Shown piece by piece: positions 49,835-56,524 of a DNA stretch of 64,000 nt (position 1 is the stretch's first letter; every line of letters starts with the position of its first letter). The stretch lies in NCBI GenBank assembly GCA_037200445.1, contig JBBCGH010000001.1, positions 806,001 to 870,000 on the forward strand. The letters run 5' to 3'. Origin of the DNA: Alphaproteobacteria bacterium. Its GTDB lineage: Bacteria; Pseudomonadota; Alphaproteobacteria; Rhizobiales; Xanthobacteraceae. A program made the position numbers and the translations under genes. The notes under the pieces are model-generated. The model saw only the letters and a program-made list of their open reading frames with translations, was not told the origin of the DNA and searched no databases.

Positions 49835-51489
49835 GCGAACACGCCATGCAGGAACCAGCGCGTCGGTTTCTGCTGATCGTGTTCTTGTTCTTCACCTTTT
49901 TTCTTTGGTTTTGGCCACGCGCGAAACAGCCATACGCGCAGCCCTTCGCGGCTCTCGACCCGGAAGTAATCGCGCATGAGCGCGTTGCCGGCCTCGTCGC
50001 GCCACCATTCCATCGCGATGCGCTCCGGCCCTTCGACATGCGCCACTTCGTGCAGCACATGGCGCCAGCGAAACCGCACCGGCGGCCCGTCCGGCACCTC
50101 GGCGATGGCGTCCACCGGCTCGGGCCGCGCGAGCAGGCGGATGGGGCGGGTGGGGGCGAGGGAGTCTTGCTCTGCGTGTCCCGGACGCGGTGCAGCGTGA
50201 AACGGTGCACCGCTGATCCGGGACCCCGGTTCATGAAAGCCACCGGGATCCCGGGTCTGCAACGCACCACTGCGTGCTGCGCTGCGCCCGGGAAACGCGG
50301 CTGATGCAGCCCCCACCGCCATCACGGCAAACTCAGGAATGTGCGTGTCCTGCGCGACAAAGCGCGTGACGCGGCGCAGGCCGAAGCGTGCGCCGAGCCG
50401 GTCGATCAGATGCGCAAGCTCCGCCGCATGGTCGGGCTGGGCGAGGCCGGTCTGGGCCGGCTCGCTGCGCTCGGTGACCAGTGCGGCGAGGCGCAGCATG
50501 TCGTAGCCAAAGCCCGGATCGATCTCGTCTCCGATGACGCCGAGCCGGTCGGCGAACAGATGGCGGATGCGCGCCGGTTCGCGCAGCGGCTCGGCGGTGC
50601 CGGCCTCGACGCGAAAGACTTTGCCGTCGGTGCGGAACAGCGCGGCCTGCAACAGCCGCGCGCCTTCGCCGCGCCGCTCCAGCAGCGCGGAAAGTTTTCC
50701 CGCAAGCTTCTCGATGGTGCCGAGTACGTCGCGTTCGAGTGCGATGGGCTCGGCGAAGCGCTGCTCGGCGATCGCCGCGGGGATCGGCAGCCGCGGCGCG
50801 ATCGGTTCGTCCTCGCGGCCGAGCGCCTGGTCGAGGCGGCGCACGAACTGCGCGCCGAAGCGCGCCGCGAGCGGTGCGCGAGGGCGGTCGAGCACGTCGG
50901 CGATGCGCTTCAGGCCGACCTGGGAGAGTGCCTCGATGGTTTCGCCGGAAAGGCGGAGCGCCGCGAGGGGGAGGGGGGCGATTGCATTACGTTCTTCGCC
51001 GGACAGAACAGTCGCCTTATCCGAAAATCGCGCCACCCCCCACGCACATCCGACCGTATCGGCAATCGCGCTGCGCGCCTGAATGCCTTGGGCAGCAAGC
51101 CGCCGCACCAGATCAGCGGCAAGCGCCGCCTCGCCGCCGAACAGATGCGCGCAGCCGGAAATATCGAGCGTCAGCCCGTCGGGCGGATCGAGCCCGGCCA
51201 GCGGCGTATAGCGGTCGCACCACTCGGCGATCGCTTCGAGCAGCGCGAAATCTGCCGGCTCGTCTGCGTCCGCCACGTTGAGCTTCGGATACATCGCACG
51301 CGCATCCGCAAGCGGCATGCCCACGCGCAGGCCGCGCGACGCCGCGGCGTCGTTGACGGCGGAGAGCCGCAACGCGCTCTTCACGGGGCTGGCTACGACC
51401 AGCGCGTCAGGCGGATAATGCTTCGCGATCCGGTCCGTCGAGAGAAGCCGCAGCCACACCGACAGATAGCGCCGAGAAGATGCGCTCAT
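49831..51489 (-). CDS. imuB: Y-family polymerase-like mutasome protein ImuB, with an in-frame repeat insertion
   Basis: A 552-residue ImuB. The N-terminal Y-family region (RRYLSVWLRLLSTDRIA, LRVGMPLADARAMYPKL, LTLDISGCAHLFGGE) lacks the paired catalytic acids of active Y polymerases, as is normal for ImuB. The C-terminus ends RWFLHGVFA, typical of the family. Codons for about residues 398-438 derive from a family-C palindrome (50176-50297), giving a Gly/Ser/Pro/Arg-rich stretch between the native segments HIPEFAVMAV and PIRLLARPEPVDAIAEVPDGPP. ImuB bridges the beta clamp, ImuA and DnaE2. It overlaps imuA by 83 bases and dnaE2 by four. Confidence 0.92.
   Translation of the reverse strand: MSASSRRYLSVWLRLLSTDRIAKHYPPDALVVASPVKSALRLSAVNDAAASRGLRVGMPLADARAMYPKLNVADADEPADFALLEAIAEWCDRYTPLAGLDPPDGLTLDISGCAHLFGGEAALAADLVRRLAAQGIQARSAIADTVGCAWGVARFSDKATVLSGEERNAIAPLPLAALRLSGETIEALSQVGLKRIADVLDRPRAPLAARFGAQFVRRLDQALGREDEPIAPRLPIPAAIAEQRFAEPIALERDVLGTIEKLAGKLSALLERRGEGARLLQAALFRTDGKVFRVEAGTAEPLREPARIRHLFADRLGVIGDEIDPGFGYDMLRLAALVTERSEPAQTGLAQPDHAAELAHLIDRLGARFGLRRVTRFVAQDTHIPEFAVMAVGAASAAFPGRSAARSGALQTRDPGGFHEPGSRISGAPFHAAPRPGHAEQDSLAPTRPIRLLARPEPVDAIAEVPDGPPVRFRWRHVLHEVAHVEGPERIAMEWWRDEAGNALMRDYFRVESREGLRVWLFRAWPKPKKKGEEQEHDQQKPTRWFLHGVFA
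50176..50297. repeat. Palindromic repeat, family C, inside imuB
   Basis: Left arm GTGTCCCGGACGCGG and right arm GCGCCCGGGAAACG, an imperfect match, with an inner GACCCCGG and CCGGGATCCCGGGTC region. It is the same family as the copies at 28027, 29209 and 56385, which are all intergenic. In imuB it is read in frame with no stop. Confidence 0.88.
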
Positions 51490-52159
51490 GATGATCCCAA
51501 GTGAGTGTCCAGGCGCCGCAGGGCCCGCGGCGGTTGCGCGTCAGCGAGAGGTGGAAAGCCGTAGGCCCGAGCCCGCCGAACTCATCCGGTACGCTTCGGG
51601 CAGGCGCGACCTGCCAGCGCGTGAAGGCCGCGCTTGGCGCATCGCTCAGTTTGTGGCGCAGCAACAGCCCGAGCGCGCCGCCCTCGCGCGCCGCAAGGCC
51701 GAGCCGGCGCGTCGCCGTGAGATCGGCTTCGCCGTTTGCTTCCGCCACGACGGCCGAGAGCGCGCGGCACTTGAGCGCCTCTTCGGCGGCGAACAGCGCA
51801 TCGACCGGCCGCGCCACGCGCACGACCAGCAGCCGCTCGGTGGGAAGGCCGATTTGATCGAGACCGGGGCCGTAGAGCGCGCCGGTTTCCAGCATGCCGA
51901 AATCCGTCGCGATCCAGAGCGTCTGCTTGGCTTGCTCGGATGCGAGCGCCGCCAGCGTGAGCGCAAACCCCGCCGCCGCGCCGAGGTGCAGCGAGGTGGC
52001 ACTCAGCTCATGCAGAGCGGCGCGCGAGAAGCCGCCGCCGAGCGCCGCATCGATCTCGGCAACGCCAAGCTCGAGCGGGCGCACCTCCTCGGGCAGCGCT
52101 TCGCTTTTGGCGATGGCGCGCCGCAGACGCGAAAGCTGCTCCATGTCGGCAGGGAGCAT
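51407..52159 (-). CDS. imuA: SOS mutasome protein ImuA
   Basis: A 250-residue RecA-like protein. The first strand block is LELGVAEIDAALGGGFSRAALHELSA near 28-53, followed by a hydrophobic core (TLWIATDFGMLETGALYGPGLDQIGL) and a C-terminal part ending in low-complexity residues. ImuA lacks a classical Walker A lysine motif, as seen here. It is the first gene of imuA-imuB-dnaE2, preceded by a LexA box. ATG at 52159; an internal ATG at 52144 is an alternative. Confidence 0.88.
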   Translation of the reverse strand: MLPADMEQLSRLRRAIAKSEALPEEVRPLELGVAEIDAALGGGFSRAALHELSATSLHLGAAAGFALTLAALASEQAKQTLWIATDFGMLETGALYGPGLDQIGLPTERLLVVRVARPVDALFAAEEALKCRALSAVVAEANGEADLTATRRLGLAAREGGALGLLLRHKLSDAPSAAFTRWQVAPARSVPDEFGGLGPTAFHLSLTRNRRGPCGAWTLTWDHHERIFSALSVGVAAASLDGPDREALSA

Positions 52160-52172
52160 GGCGGGATCCGTT

Positions 52173-52187
52173 GTTCATGATTTGTTC
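52173..52187. promoter_or_regulatory. LexA (SOS) box of the imuA-imuB-dnaE2 operon
   Basis: GTTC (52173-52176), seven bases, GTTC (52184-52187): an exact match to the alphaproteobacterial direct-repeat LexA site GTTC-N7-GTTC, 14 bases upstream of the imuA start. LexA bound here would block the promoter until DNA damage. Confidence 0.88.
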
Positions 52188-52338
52188 TATGATTCCGCCA
52201 AGCCGGCGGGGAGTCAAGCAGCTTGCTAAGCTATTGAATCTTATCGGAATTGGCAGGCGGCTGGGTGGTGCATCATTTTGAATGTGGCAAACGCAGTTCG
52301 TCCTTGCAGTTCGCCCCGCAAATCAGCACCTTCGCTGC

Positions 52339-52584
52339 ATGCCTCGTGGTCCCAAAGGTGAGCGCCGCCCCGCCGACGTGATCGGCGCGGCCGTCATGGT
52401 CGCGAGGATCGCGACAGGCGAAGTCGAGGACACGAAGCGCGAGAAGAATGCGCACGCCGCTGCCCTCGGTAAGCTTGGCGGGGCGAAGGGCGGTGCGGCG
52501 CGGGCCGCTAAGTTGGACCCCAAGAAGCGCAAGCAGATTGCCGCCAAGGCGGCAAAGGCCCGCTGGTCAAGCAAGGGCGGCTAA
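52339..52584 (+). CDS. Small basic Gly/Ala/Lys-rich protein (81 aa), hypothetical
   Basis: An 81-residue protein starting MPRGPKGERRPADVIG at 52339. The C-terminal half (LGKLGGAKGGAARAAKLDP and KQIAAKAAKARW) is a basic, helix-forming, nucleic-acid-binding-like segment found in small rhizobial proteins of unknown role. DNA or RNA binding is likely from composition only. It overlaps the convergent gene by four bases. First gene of the island-like stretch after the mutasome. Confidence 0.65.
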   Translation: MPRGPKGERRPADVIGAAVMVARIATGEVEDTKREKNAHAAALGKLGGAKGGAARAAKLDPKKRKQIAAKAAKARWSSKGG

Positions 52585-53330
52585 GCGCGCTCCTGTTGGT
52601 TGCTCGCATCCTGTTCCTCGAAATCGCGGTCAGGTCGGTACTTCCAGCCGTTCCGAGTGACCTTGTCCGACTCGAAACAAGAGAACTTCGAAAGGAACGA
52701 CGCGAAGTTCTGCCGTTCGTTCTGACCGCCGATTGGCACGCCCGTTTCCTTTACCCGGTCAAACAGTTCCCCGAACTTCATTGGTTCGGTCTTACCCCGC
52801 AGAATCCGCCTAATCGTTTCGAACAACTGCTGTTTTTCAGGGGAGCGCCTGCGGCCAACACCCGGCTCCGACCGCTGCGCCGTGGATTGTTCATGAACGG
52901 CAGGGGCCCGCAAATGAGCAATGTCCGTGGCGCTCGGGGGCCACGGCACCCCCCTGATCCACCATCCTACATCCTTGATGAATTGCAGTTTTTTATGCGT
53001 GGACATGGCCGACGCCAGCAGAGATGACGGAAGCTTTCCTTCCAATTCCATCCCGCGATCAACGGTGATGATCTTGAAAAGGTCGCCAATCGCCATTGGG
53101 TGCCCAGCGGCACGGATTATGGCCTCAGCCTCGCTTGCAGCGCGCGAGTAGGACTTCCGATTGATGCTGTCGAGGACGGGCGGCGGCTCGGAGGGCGAAG
53201 GGACCACCAGTAGATCGTACTTTGCGACAATGCGTTCCAGGTCCCTCATGTCGCGCTCAATTTCCTGTGCCTTTTCAAGGGCACGGCGATATTCAGCCTC
53301 CATGATTTCGCGCGGCGTGGGCATGGTCAT
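52581..53330 (-). CDS. Hypothetical protein with two winged-helix (HARE-HTH-like) segments
   Basis: A 249-residue protein. Residues about 8-40 form a coiled coil (EAEYRRALEKAQEIERDMRDLERIV). Two similar helical modules follow. The first is at about 65-125 (AEAIIRAAGHPMAIGDLFKIIT to KDVGWWIRGV), the second at about 165-232 (LFETIRRILRGKTEPMKFGELFDRV to VTRNGWKYRP). Both have the pattern of HARE-HTH winged helices ending in a W-containing wing. The family is linked to modified-DNA recognition and restriction systems, so a defence or chromatin-like role is possible but not shown. No partner nuclease or methylase is nearby. Confidence 0.6.
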   Translation of the reverse strand: MTMPTPREIMEAEYRRALEKAQEIERDMRDLERIVAKYDLLVVPSPSEPPPVLDSINRKSYSRAASEAEAIIRAAGHPMAIGDLFKIITVDRGMELEGKLPSSLLASAMSTHKKLQFIKDVGWWIRGVPWPPSATDIAHLRAPAVHEQSTAQRSEPGVGRRRSPEKQQLFETIRRILRGKTEPMKFGELFDRVKETGVPIGGQNERQNFASFLSKFSCFESDKVTRNGWKYRPDRDFEEQDASNQQERA

Positions 53331-53589
53331 GTCTTAATAGCCGAGATTCCCACTTGTGACCAATAAAACCTTCTTCCTTCCCGAGGCGTGATGCGGTAGG
53401 GTTAAGACGGTCCCGAATCTCGAAATGAAAACCGGGCCACTGGGGCCCGGTTAGGTCTCAACTAAGTGTGGAAGCCGCTGCAGGGCGGCTCGAAAGGCAG
53501 GTGGTACATGAGCAGCTAATGATGCCGCTCACCCTTCTACCGGGCTGGCCGCTCGATCTTCACTCGGGCGGTCAGTTCGGCTTGATGTC
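53331..53589. other. Intergenic stretch with a strong hairpin
   Basis: Contains a stem AACCGGGCC (53430-53438) and GGCCCGGTT (53444-53452) with a five-base loop and no U run. It could end transcripts from either side. Nothing else is recognisable before the tRNA-like gene at 53590. Confidence 0.5.
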
Positions 53590-53665
53590 CCCCACGTAGC
53601 TCAGCGGATAGAGCACTTGGTTGCTAGCCGAGAGGTCGCCGGTCCGAATCCGGCCGTGGGGGCCA
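53590..53665 (+). tRNA. Class-I tRNA with GCU (serine) anticodon and arginine-like body, CCA encoded
   Basis: A complete cloverleaf. The acceptor stem is CCCCACG/CGTGGGG (seven pairs), the D stem GCTC/GAGC, the anticodon stem CTTGG/CCGAG with loop TTGCTAG (anticodon GCT at 53623-53625), a five-base variable loop AGGTC, the T stem GCCGG/CCGGC, discriminator G and CCA (53663-53665). GCU decodes Ser AGU/AGC, yet bacterial serine tRNAs have a long variable arm, which is absent. The D arm (TAGCTCAGCGGATAGAGCA) resembles arginine tRNAs and holds A20; C35, U36 and G73 also fit ArgRS recognition. The T loop reads TCCGAAT, with C at the normally invariant position 55. It may be a misreading, decayed or specialised tRNA. 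Confidence 0.75.
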
Positions 53666-53677
53666 TCATCGAATCGT

Positions 53678-53693
53678 GGAGCCATCAGGCTCC
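53678..53693 (+). terminator. Hairpin just after the tRNA
   Basis: GGAGCC-ATCA-GGCTCC, a perfect six-pair stem with a four-base loop, 12 bases past the CCA, followed by CTATATATA. A plausible but weak transcription end. Confidence 0.45.
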
Positions 53694-53785
53694 CTATATA
53701 TAACTGATTGAATCGACTGTCAAATTTTAGCTGAGGGAGTCTTTTTTCCTGATAAATCAATAATATCCACAAACTGAAACTATGC

Positions 53786-53813
53786 TTGACCGTGTAAGCA
53801 AGTAATGTATAAT
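53786..53813 (+). promoter_or_regulatory. Near-consensus sigma-70 promoter giving a leaderless transcript
   Basis: TTGACC (53786-53791), 16 bases, TATAAT (53808-53813). Transcription would begin about seven bases later, at or next to the A of the transposase ATG at 53820, so no ribosome site would be transcribed. No Shine-Dalgarno sequence precedes the gene except the GGGGG within the initiation region. Confidence 0.65.
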
Positions 53814-53819
53814 GGGGGC

Positions 53820-54731
53820 ATGAACAAGCTCCCCGTCGAAACCCGCGTCCAAATCCTCTCCATGCTCTGCGAGGGATCGTCCATGCGCTCAATCTCCCGC
53901 GTGTGCGATGTCTCGTTCAACACCGTCGCTAAGCTGCTCGTTGACGCGGGCAAGGTCTGCTCTGATTTTCACGATGAACGTGTCCGTAAGGTCAAAGCTC
54001 GGAACGTCGCTTGCGACGAAATCTGGAGCTTCAACTATTGCAAGGGGCGCAATGTTAAGAAGGCGAGCAGCGCGCCGGAAGGCGCGGGCGACGTGTGGAC
54101 GTGGACTGCAATCGACTCCGACACGAAGCTCATGATCTCGTGGCTAGTGGGGAGCCGCAATAGCCATGCCGCTAATCACTTCCTCCGCGATCTCCGCTCG
54201 CGCGTTGCTGGTGAACCACAAATTACGACCGACGGGCACAAGCCATACATTCAGGCTGTTGCCGCCGCGTTTGGGCCGGATGTTGACTACGCGATGTTGG
54301 TCAAGATTTTCGGCCCCGAGACAGCAGTCGGTCCCGAGAAGCGTTACAGCCCGCCCGTGTGCATCGGCGCTGAGGCTAGTGTGGTCTCCGGCTATCCCGA
54401 TCTTTCGCGCGTGAATACTTCGTTCGCCGAAAGGCAAAATTTAACGATGCGAATGTCCATGCGAAGATTCACGAGATTGACAAATGCTTTTTCGAAAAAG
54501 TTCGAAAACCATTGCCATGCGCTTGCACTCTACTTCGTTTGGTACAATTGGATTCGCACGCACAAAACGCTTCGCATGACGCCTGCGATGGCAGCTGGTT
54601 TGACCGACAAGCTGATGGACTGGTCGGACATCGTGTTGCTGATGGACGTGAGCGAGCGCGAAGCTGTCCTTGACAAGCGCGGCATGGTGCTGCGTAGCGG
54701 GCGCGATCCGTTCGATCGGATCAGTCTGTAA
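53820..54731 (+). CDS. IS1-like DDE transposase
   Basis: A 303-residue transposase beginning MNKLPVETRVQILSMLCEG. An N-terminal helix-turn-helix (SMRSISRVCDVSFNTVAKLL) is followed by a DDE core with Asp in ACDEIWSF near 67, Asp in TTDGHKPY near 137 and Glu in SFAERQNLTMRMSMRRFTRL near 203. This matches the single-ORF IS1-like proteins common in alphaproteobacteria. I see no clear terminal inverted repeats or target duplication, so it may be a domesticated or decayed copy. A near-consensus promoter lies immediately upstream. Base composition is lower in GC than the catabolic genes. Confidence 0.85.
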   Translation: MNKLPVETRVQILSMLCEGSSMRSISRVCDVSFNTVAKLLVDAGKVCSDFHDERVRKVKARNVACDEIWSFNYCKGRNVKKASSAPEGAGDVWTWTAIDSDTKLMISWLVGSRNSHAANHFLRDLRSRVAGEPQITTDGHKPYIQAVAAAFGPDVDYAMLVKIFGPETAVGPEKRYSPPVCIGAEASVVSGYPDLSRVNTSFAERQNLTMRMSMRRFTRLTNAFSKKFENHCHALALYFVWYNWIRTHKTLRMTPAMAAGLTDKLMDWSDIVLLMDVSEREAVLDKRGMVLRSGRDPFDRISL

Positions 54732-54732
54732 A

Positions 54733-55659
54733 TTATTCAGCGTGCGTTATATCGAGCAAGTGTAGCGCAGCGGGATGATATGATCCATCAGCGCGCTTTC
54801 GAAGAACCAGCATGGCATCGCCGCGCACTATCGACTTCATGTAGACCTGCTCTGGCTTGATTGGTGGCTCCAATTCGATGCGAATGCGCTTAGGGGCTAT
54901 CTCCCTAACAACGCCGGCCCATCCCTGCTTGGCACGATCTACGTCTTGAGCATGAAGCTCGATGGTTACATCTCGGACCATACGAGAAATCTCGGGAGCA
55001 TCAGCCCCTTCGATTTCGGCTTCGTTAGGTATCTCTGAAATCGTGTCCGCATCGATGTTGGTATTCCCGATCACCACAGGGGCGTTATGGTCACGCTTGC
55101 TTGGTCTAAAAAAATCAATTGCGGCACGAGTCAGAACGCGCAATCTGCTCTTGCCGTACTGTTTCTCTAAAATCTTTTTGATGCGCTCTTCCGAGACACC
55201 GCATTCACCGGACAGTTCGCGTGCGACAGAGTCGAGTTGCTGCCTAATGCGTTGAGAGTAGGCCTTCTTACTCACCTGGTTGCGGATTGCCTCGGCCCCG
55301 TACAGCAACAAGATCACAAAAGCCAAGCTCAGAAGACTGTTGTAGGCCTCGGGAACGGGCGCGCCGTAGAACTGCTCCGCTAGCTTTGACATGGCCTTGT
55401 CCAAATCTTTCTGGTGCAAGGCGTAGATCGCCACAATAAGCGACTGAACGAAGGGGCTTTCCTGCGACAGGTTGCGAACTGAAATGCCAACACGTTCGAT
55501 TGTGAGGCCCGGAACGCAGCTTTCGAGAAGCGGAGCGGTCTCCCGCAATAGCTGCTCTGTGGCAAGCAGCGCGGACACCACATCCGCGACGGGAACGGGC
55601 TGCTCGACGTAATACACAACCCGATGTGGGACAATGATCTCAGGCACGCTATCCCCCAC
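54733..55659 (-). CDS. Hypothetical protein with one membrane-like segment
   Basis: A 308-residue protein with a GTG start at 55659. The N-terminal half is acidic and helical. A hydrophobic stretch near residues 108-122 (YNSLLSLAFVILLLYGAEAI) could anchor it, followed by a basic/coiled segment (KKAYSQRIRQQLDSVARELSGECGVSEERIKKIL) and a beta-rich C-terminal part (RIRIELEPPIKPEQVYMKSIVRGDAMLVL). I recognise no family. It is convergent with the transposase gene, two bases away, and codon use looks like the island rather than the catabolic genes. Confidence 0.65.
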   Translation of the reverse strand: MGDSVPEIIVPHRVVYYVEQPVPVADVVSALLATEQLLRETAPLLESCVPGLTIERVGISVRNLSQESPFVQSLIVAIYALHQKDLDKAMSKLAEQFYGAPVPEAYNSLLSLAFVILLLYGAEAIRNQVSKKAYSQRIRQQLDSVARELSGECGVSEERIKKILEKQYGKSRLRVLTRAAIDFFRPSKRDHNAPVVIGNTNIDADTISEIPNEAEIEGADAPEISRMVRDVTIELHAQDVDRAKQGWAGVVREIAPKRIRIELEPPIKPEQVYMKSIVRGDAMLVLRKRADGSYHPAALHLLDITHAE

Positions 55660-55964
55660 GCCTCCCTACTGGGGGGTAGGGTGGCAGAAGTACAGCCTGA
55701 GGGAAACATGCTTATGTTCCTATCAAACTGAGGCATTACCGGCGGCTGCTTCGCCGCCAGAATTCCTAAAGTGACTGCCCCGCCGATCCCGCCAATCATC
55801 GCGCCCAACGGCATGAAGGTGAGAAAGACCAGCATTCCCGCATAGCCCTCGCGATCGCTGACATTGAAGATTTTCACGCAAGCCAGGCCAACGCCGACAC
55901 CGATCGCAGCGCCAAACAGGGCACCCAGAAAGAGCCCGATGATCGCTAGGCAGCCGACCTGCAT
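55380..55964 (-). CDS. Small membrane protein, probably with a run-on C-terminus
   Basis: The first ~75 residues form a convincing membrane protein with two or three glycine-rich helices (CLAIIGLFLGALFGAAIGVGVGLACV and LVFLTFMPLGAMIGGIGGAVTLGILAA). Beyond about residue 85 the frame overlaps the next gene by 280 bases in another phase and loses protein-like character. Either the true product is short and the end has been lost, or the downstream gene starts later. Function unknown. Confidence 0.45.
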   Translation of the reverse strand: MQVGCLAIIGLFLGALFGAAIGVGVGLACVKIFNVSDREGYAGMLVFLTFMPLGAMIGGIGGAVTLGILAAKQPPVMPQFDRNISMFPSGCTSATLPPSREAWGIACLRSLSHIGLCITSSSPFPSRMWCPRCLPQSSYCGRPLRFSKAAFRASQSNVLAFQFATCRRKAPSFSRLLWRSTPCTRKIWTRPCQS

Positions 55965-55967
55965 CGC

Positions 55968-56354
55968 CTAATCCGCCCGCACCGCCGTCACCTCGACCTC
56001 GACCTTGAACTCGGGGCGCGTGAAGCCCGACACGATCACCAGCGTGGAGGCGAAGGCGTTGCCTGACACGTAACGGCCGCGCACCGCGCCATAGACCGGG
56101 AACCAGGCGCGATCGGTGACGTAAGCCGTAAAGCGCACCACGTCGGCGAAGCTCATGCCGGCCTCGGCCAGGATCGCCTTGATGTTCTCGAAGCAAAGCA
56201 CCGCCTGCGCCTCGGCATCCTCCGGCACATGATCGTCCGGCGACACGCCGAGCTGGCCCGAGGCGAACAGCATGCGCCCCGTCGGCACCTCGACGGCGTG
56301 GCTATACTGCGCGAACGGCGCGCGGATCGTGGCGGGGTTGATGGAGCGTTTCAT
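55968..56354 (-). CDS. RidA family protein
   Basis: A 128-residue YjgF/YER057c/UK114 protein beginning MKRSINPATIRAPFAQYSHAVEV. Family marks are LFASGQLGVSPDD near 28, QAVLCFENIKAILAEAGMSFADVVRFTAYVTD near 50-82, and the C-terminal strand KVEVEVTAVRAD. The Arg that binds carboxylates in imine-deaminating RidA is not conserved at the usual RCxVExEVVA motif: FKVEVEVTAV is seen. It may belong to a divergent catabolic subgroup (Rid4-7-like) acting on ring-fission imines or enamines. Confidence 0.87.
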   Translation of the reverse strand: MKRSINPATIRAPFAQYSHAVEVPTGRMLFASGQLGVSPDDHVPEDAEAQAVLCFENIKAILAEAGMSFADVVRFTAYVTDRAWFPVYGAVRGRYVSGNAFASTLVIVSGFTRPEFKVEVEVTAVRAD

Positions 56355-56384
56355 GGACGAGGTTTAGCATACACAAATGACACT

Positions 56385-56509
56385 GTGTCCCGCACGCAAT
56401 GCAGCGTGAAACGGTGCATTGCAGATGCGGGACCCCGCTTATTTCGCTAAGAATACCGGGGTCCCGGGTCTGCATCGCAGCATTGCATGCCGCGATGCGC
56501 CCGGGACAC
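56385..56509. repeat. Palindromic repeat, family C
   Basis: Left arm GTGTCCCGCACGCAATGC and right arm GATGCGCCCGGGACAC, with inner pairs GGGACCCCG and CGGGGTCCC. It fills the gap between the RidA gene start and the amidohydrolase gene and may separate their divergent promoters. Confidence 0.87.
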
Positions 56510-56524
56510 GAGCGAGAACATCCA

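Noticed and set aside
53590-53665. Ordinary serine tRNA (GCU)
   Set aside because: No long variable arm, and the D arm and discriminator are unlike bacterial serine tRNAs.
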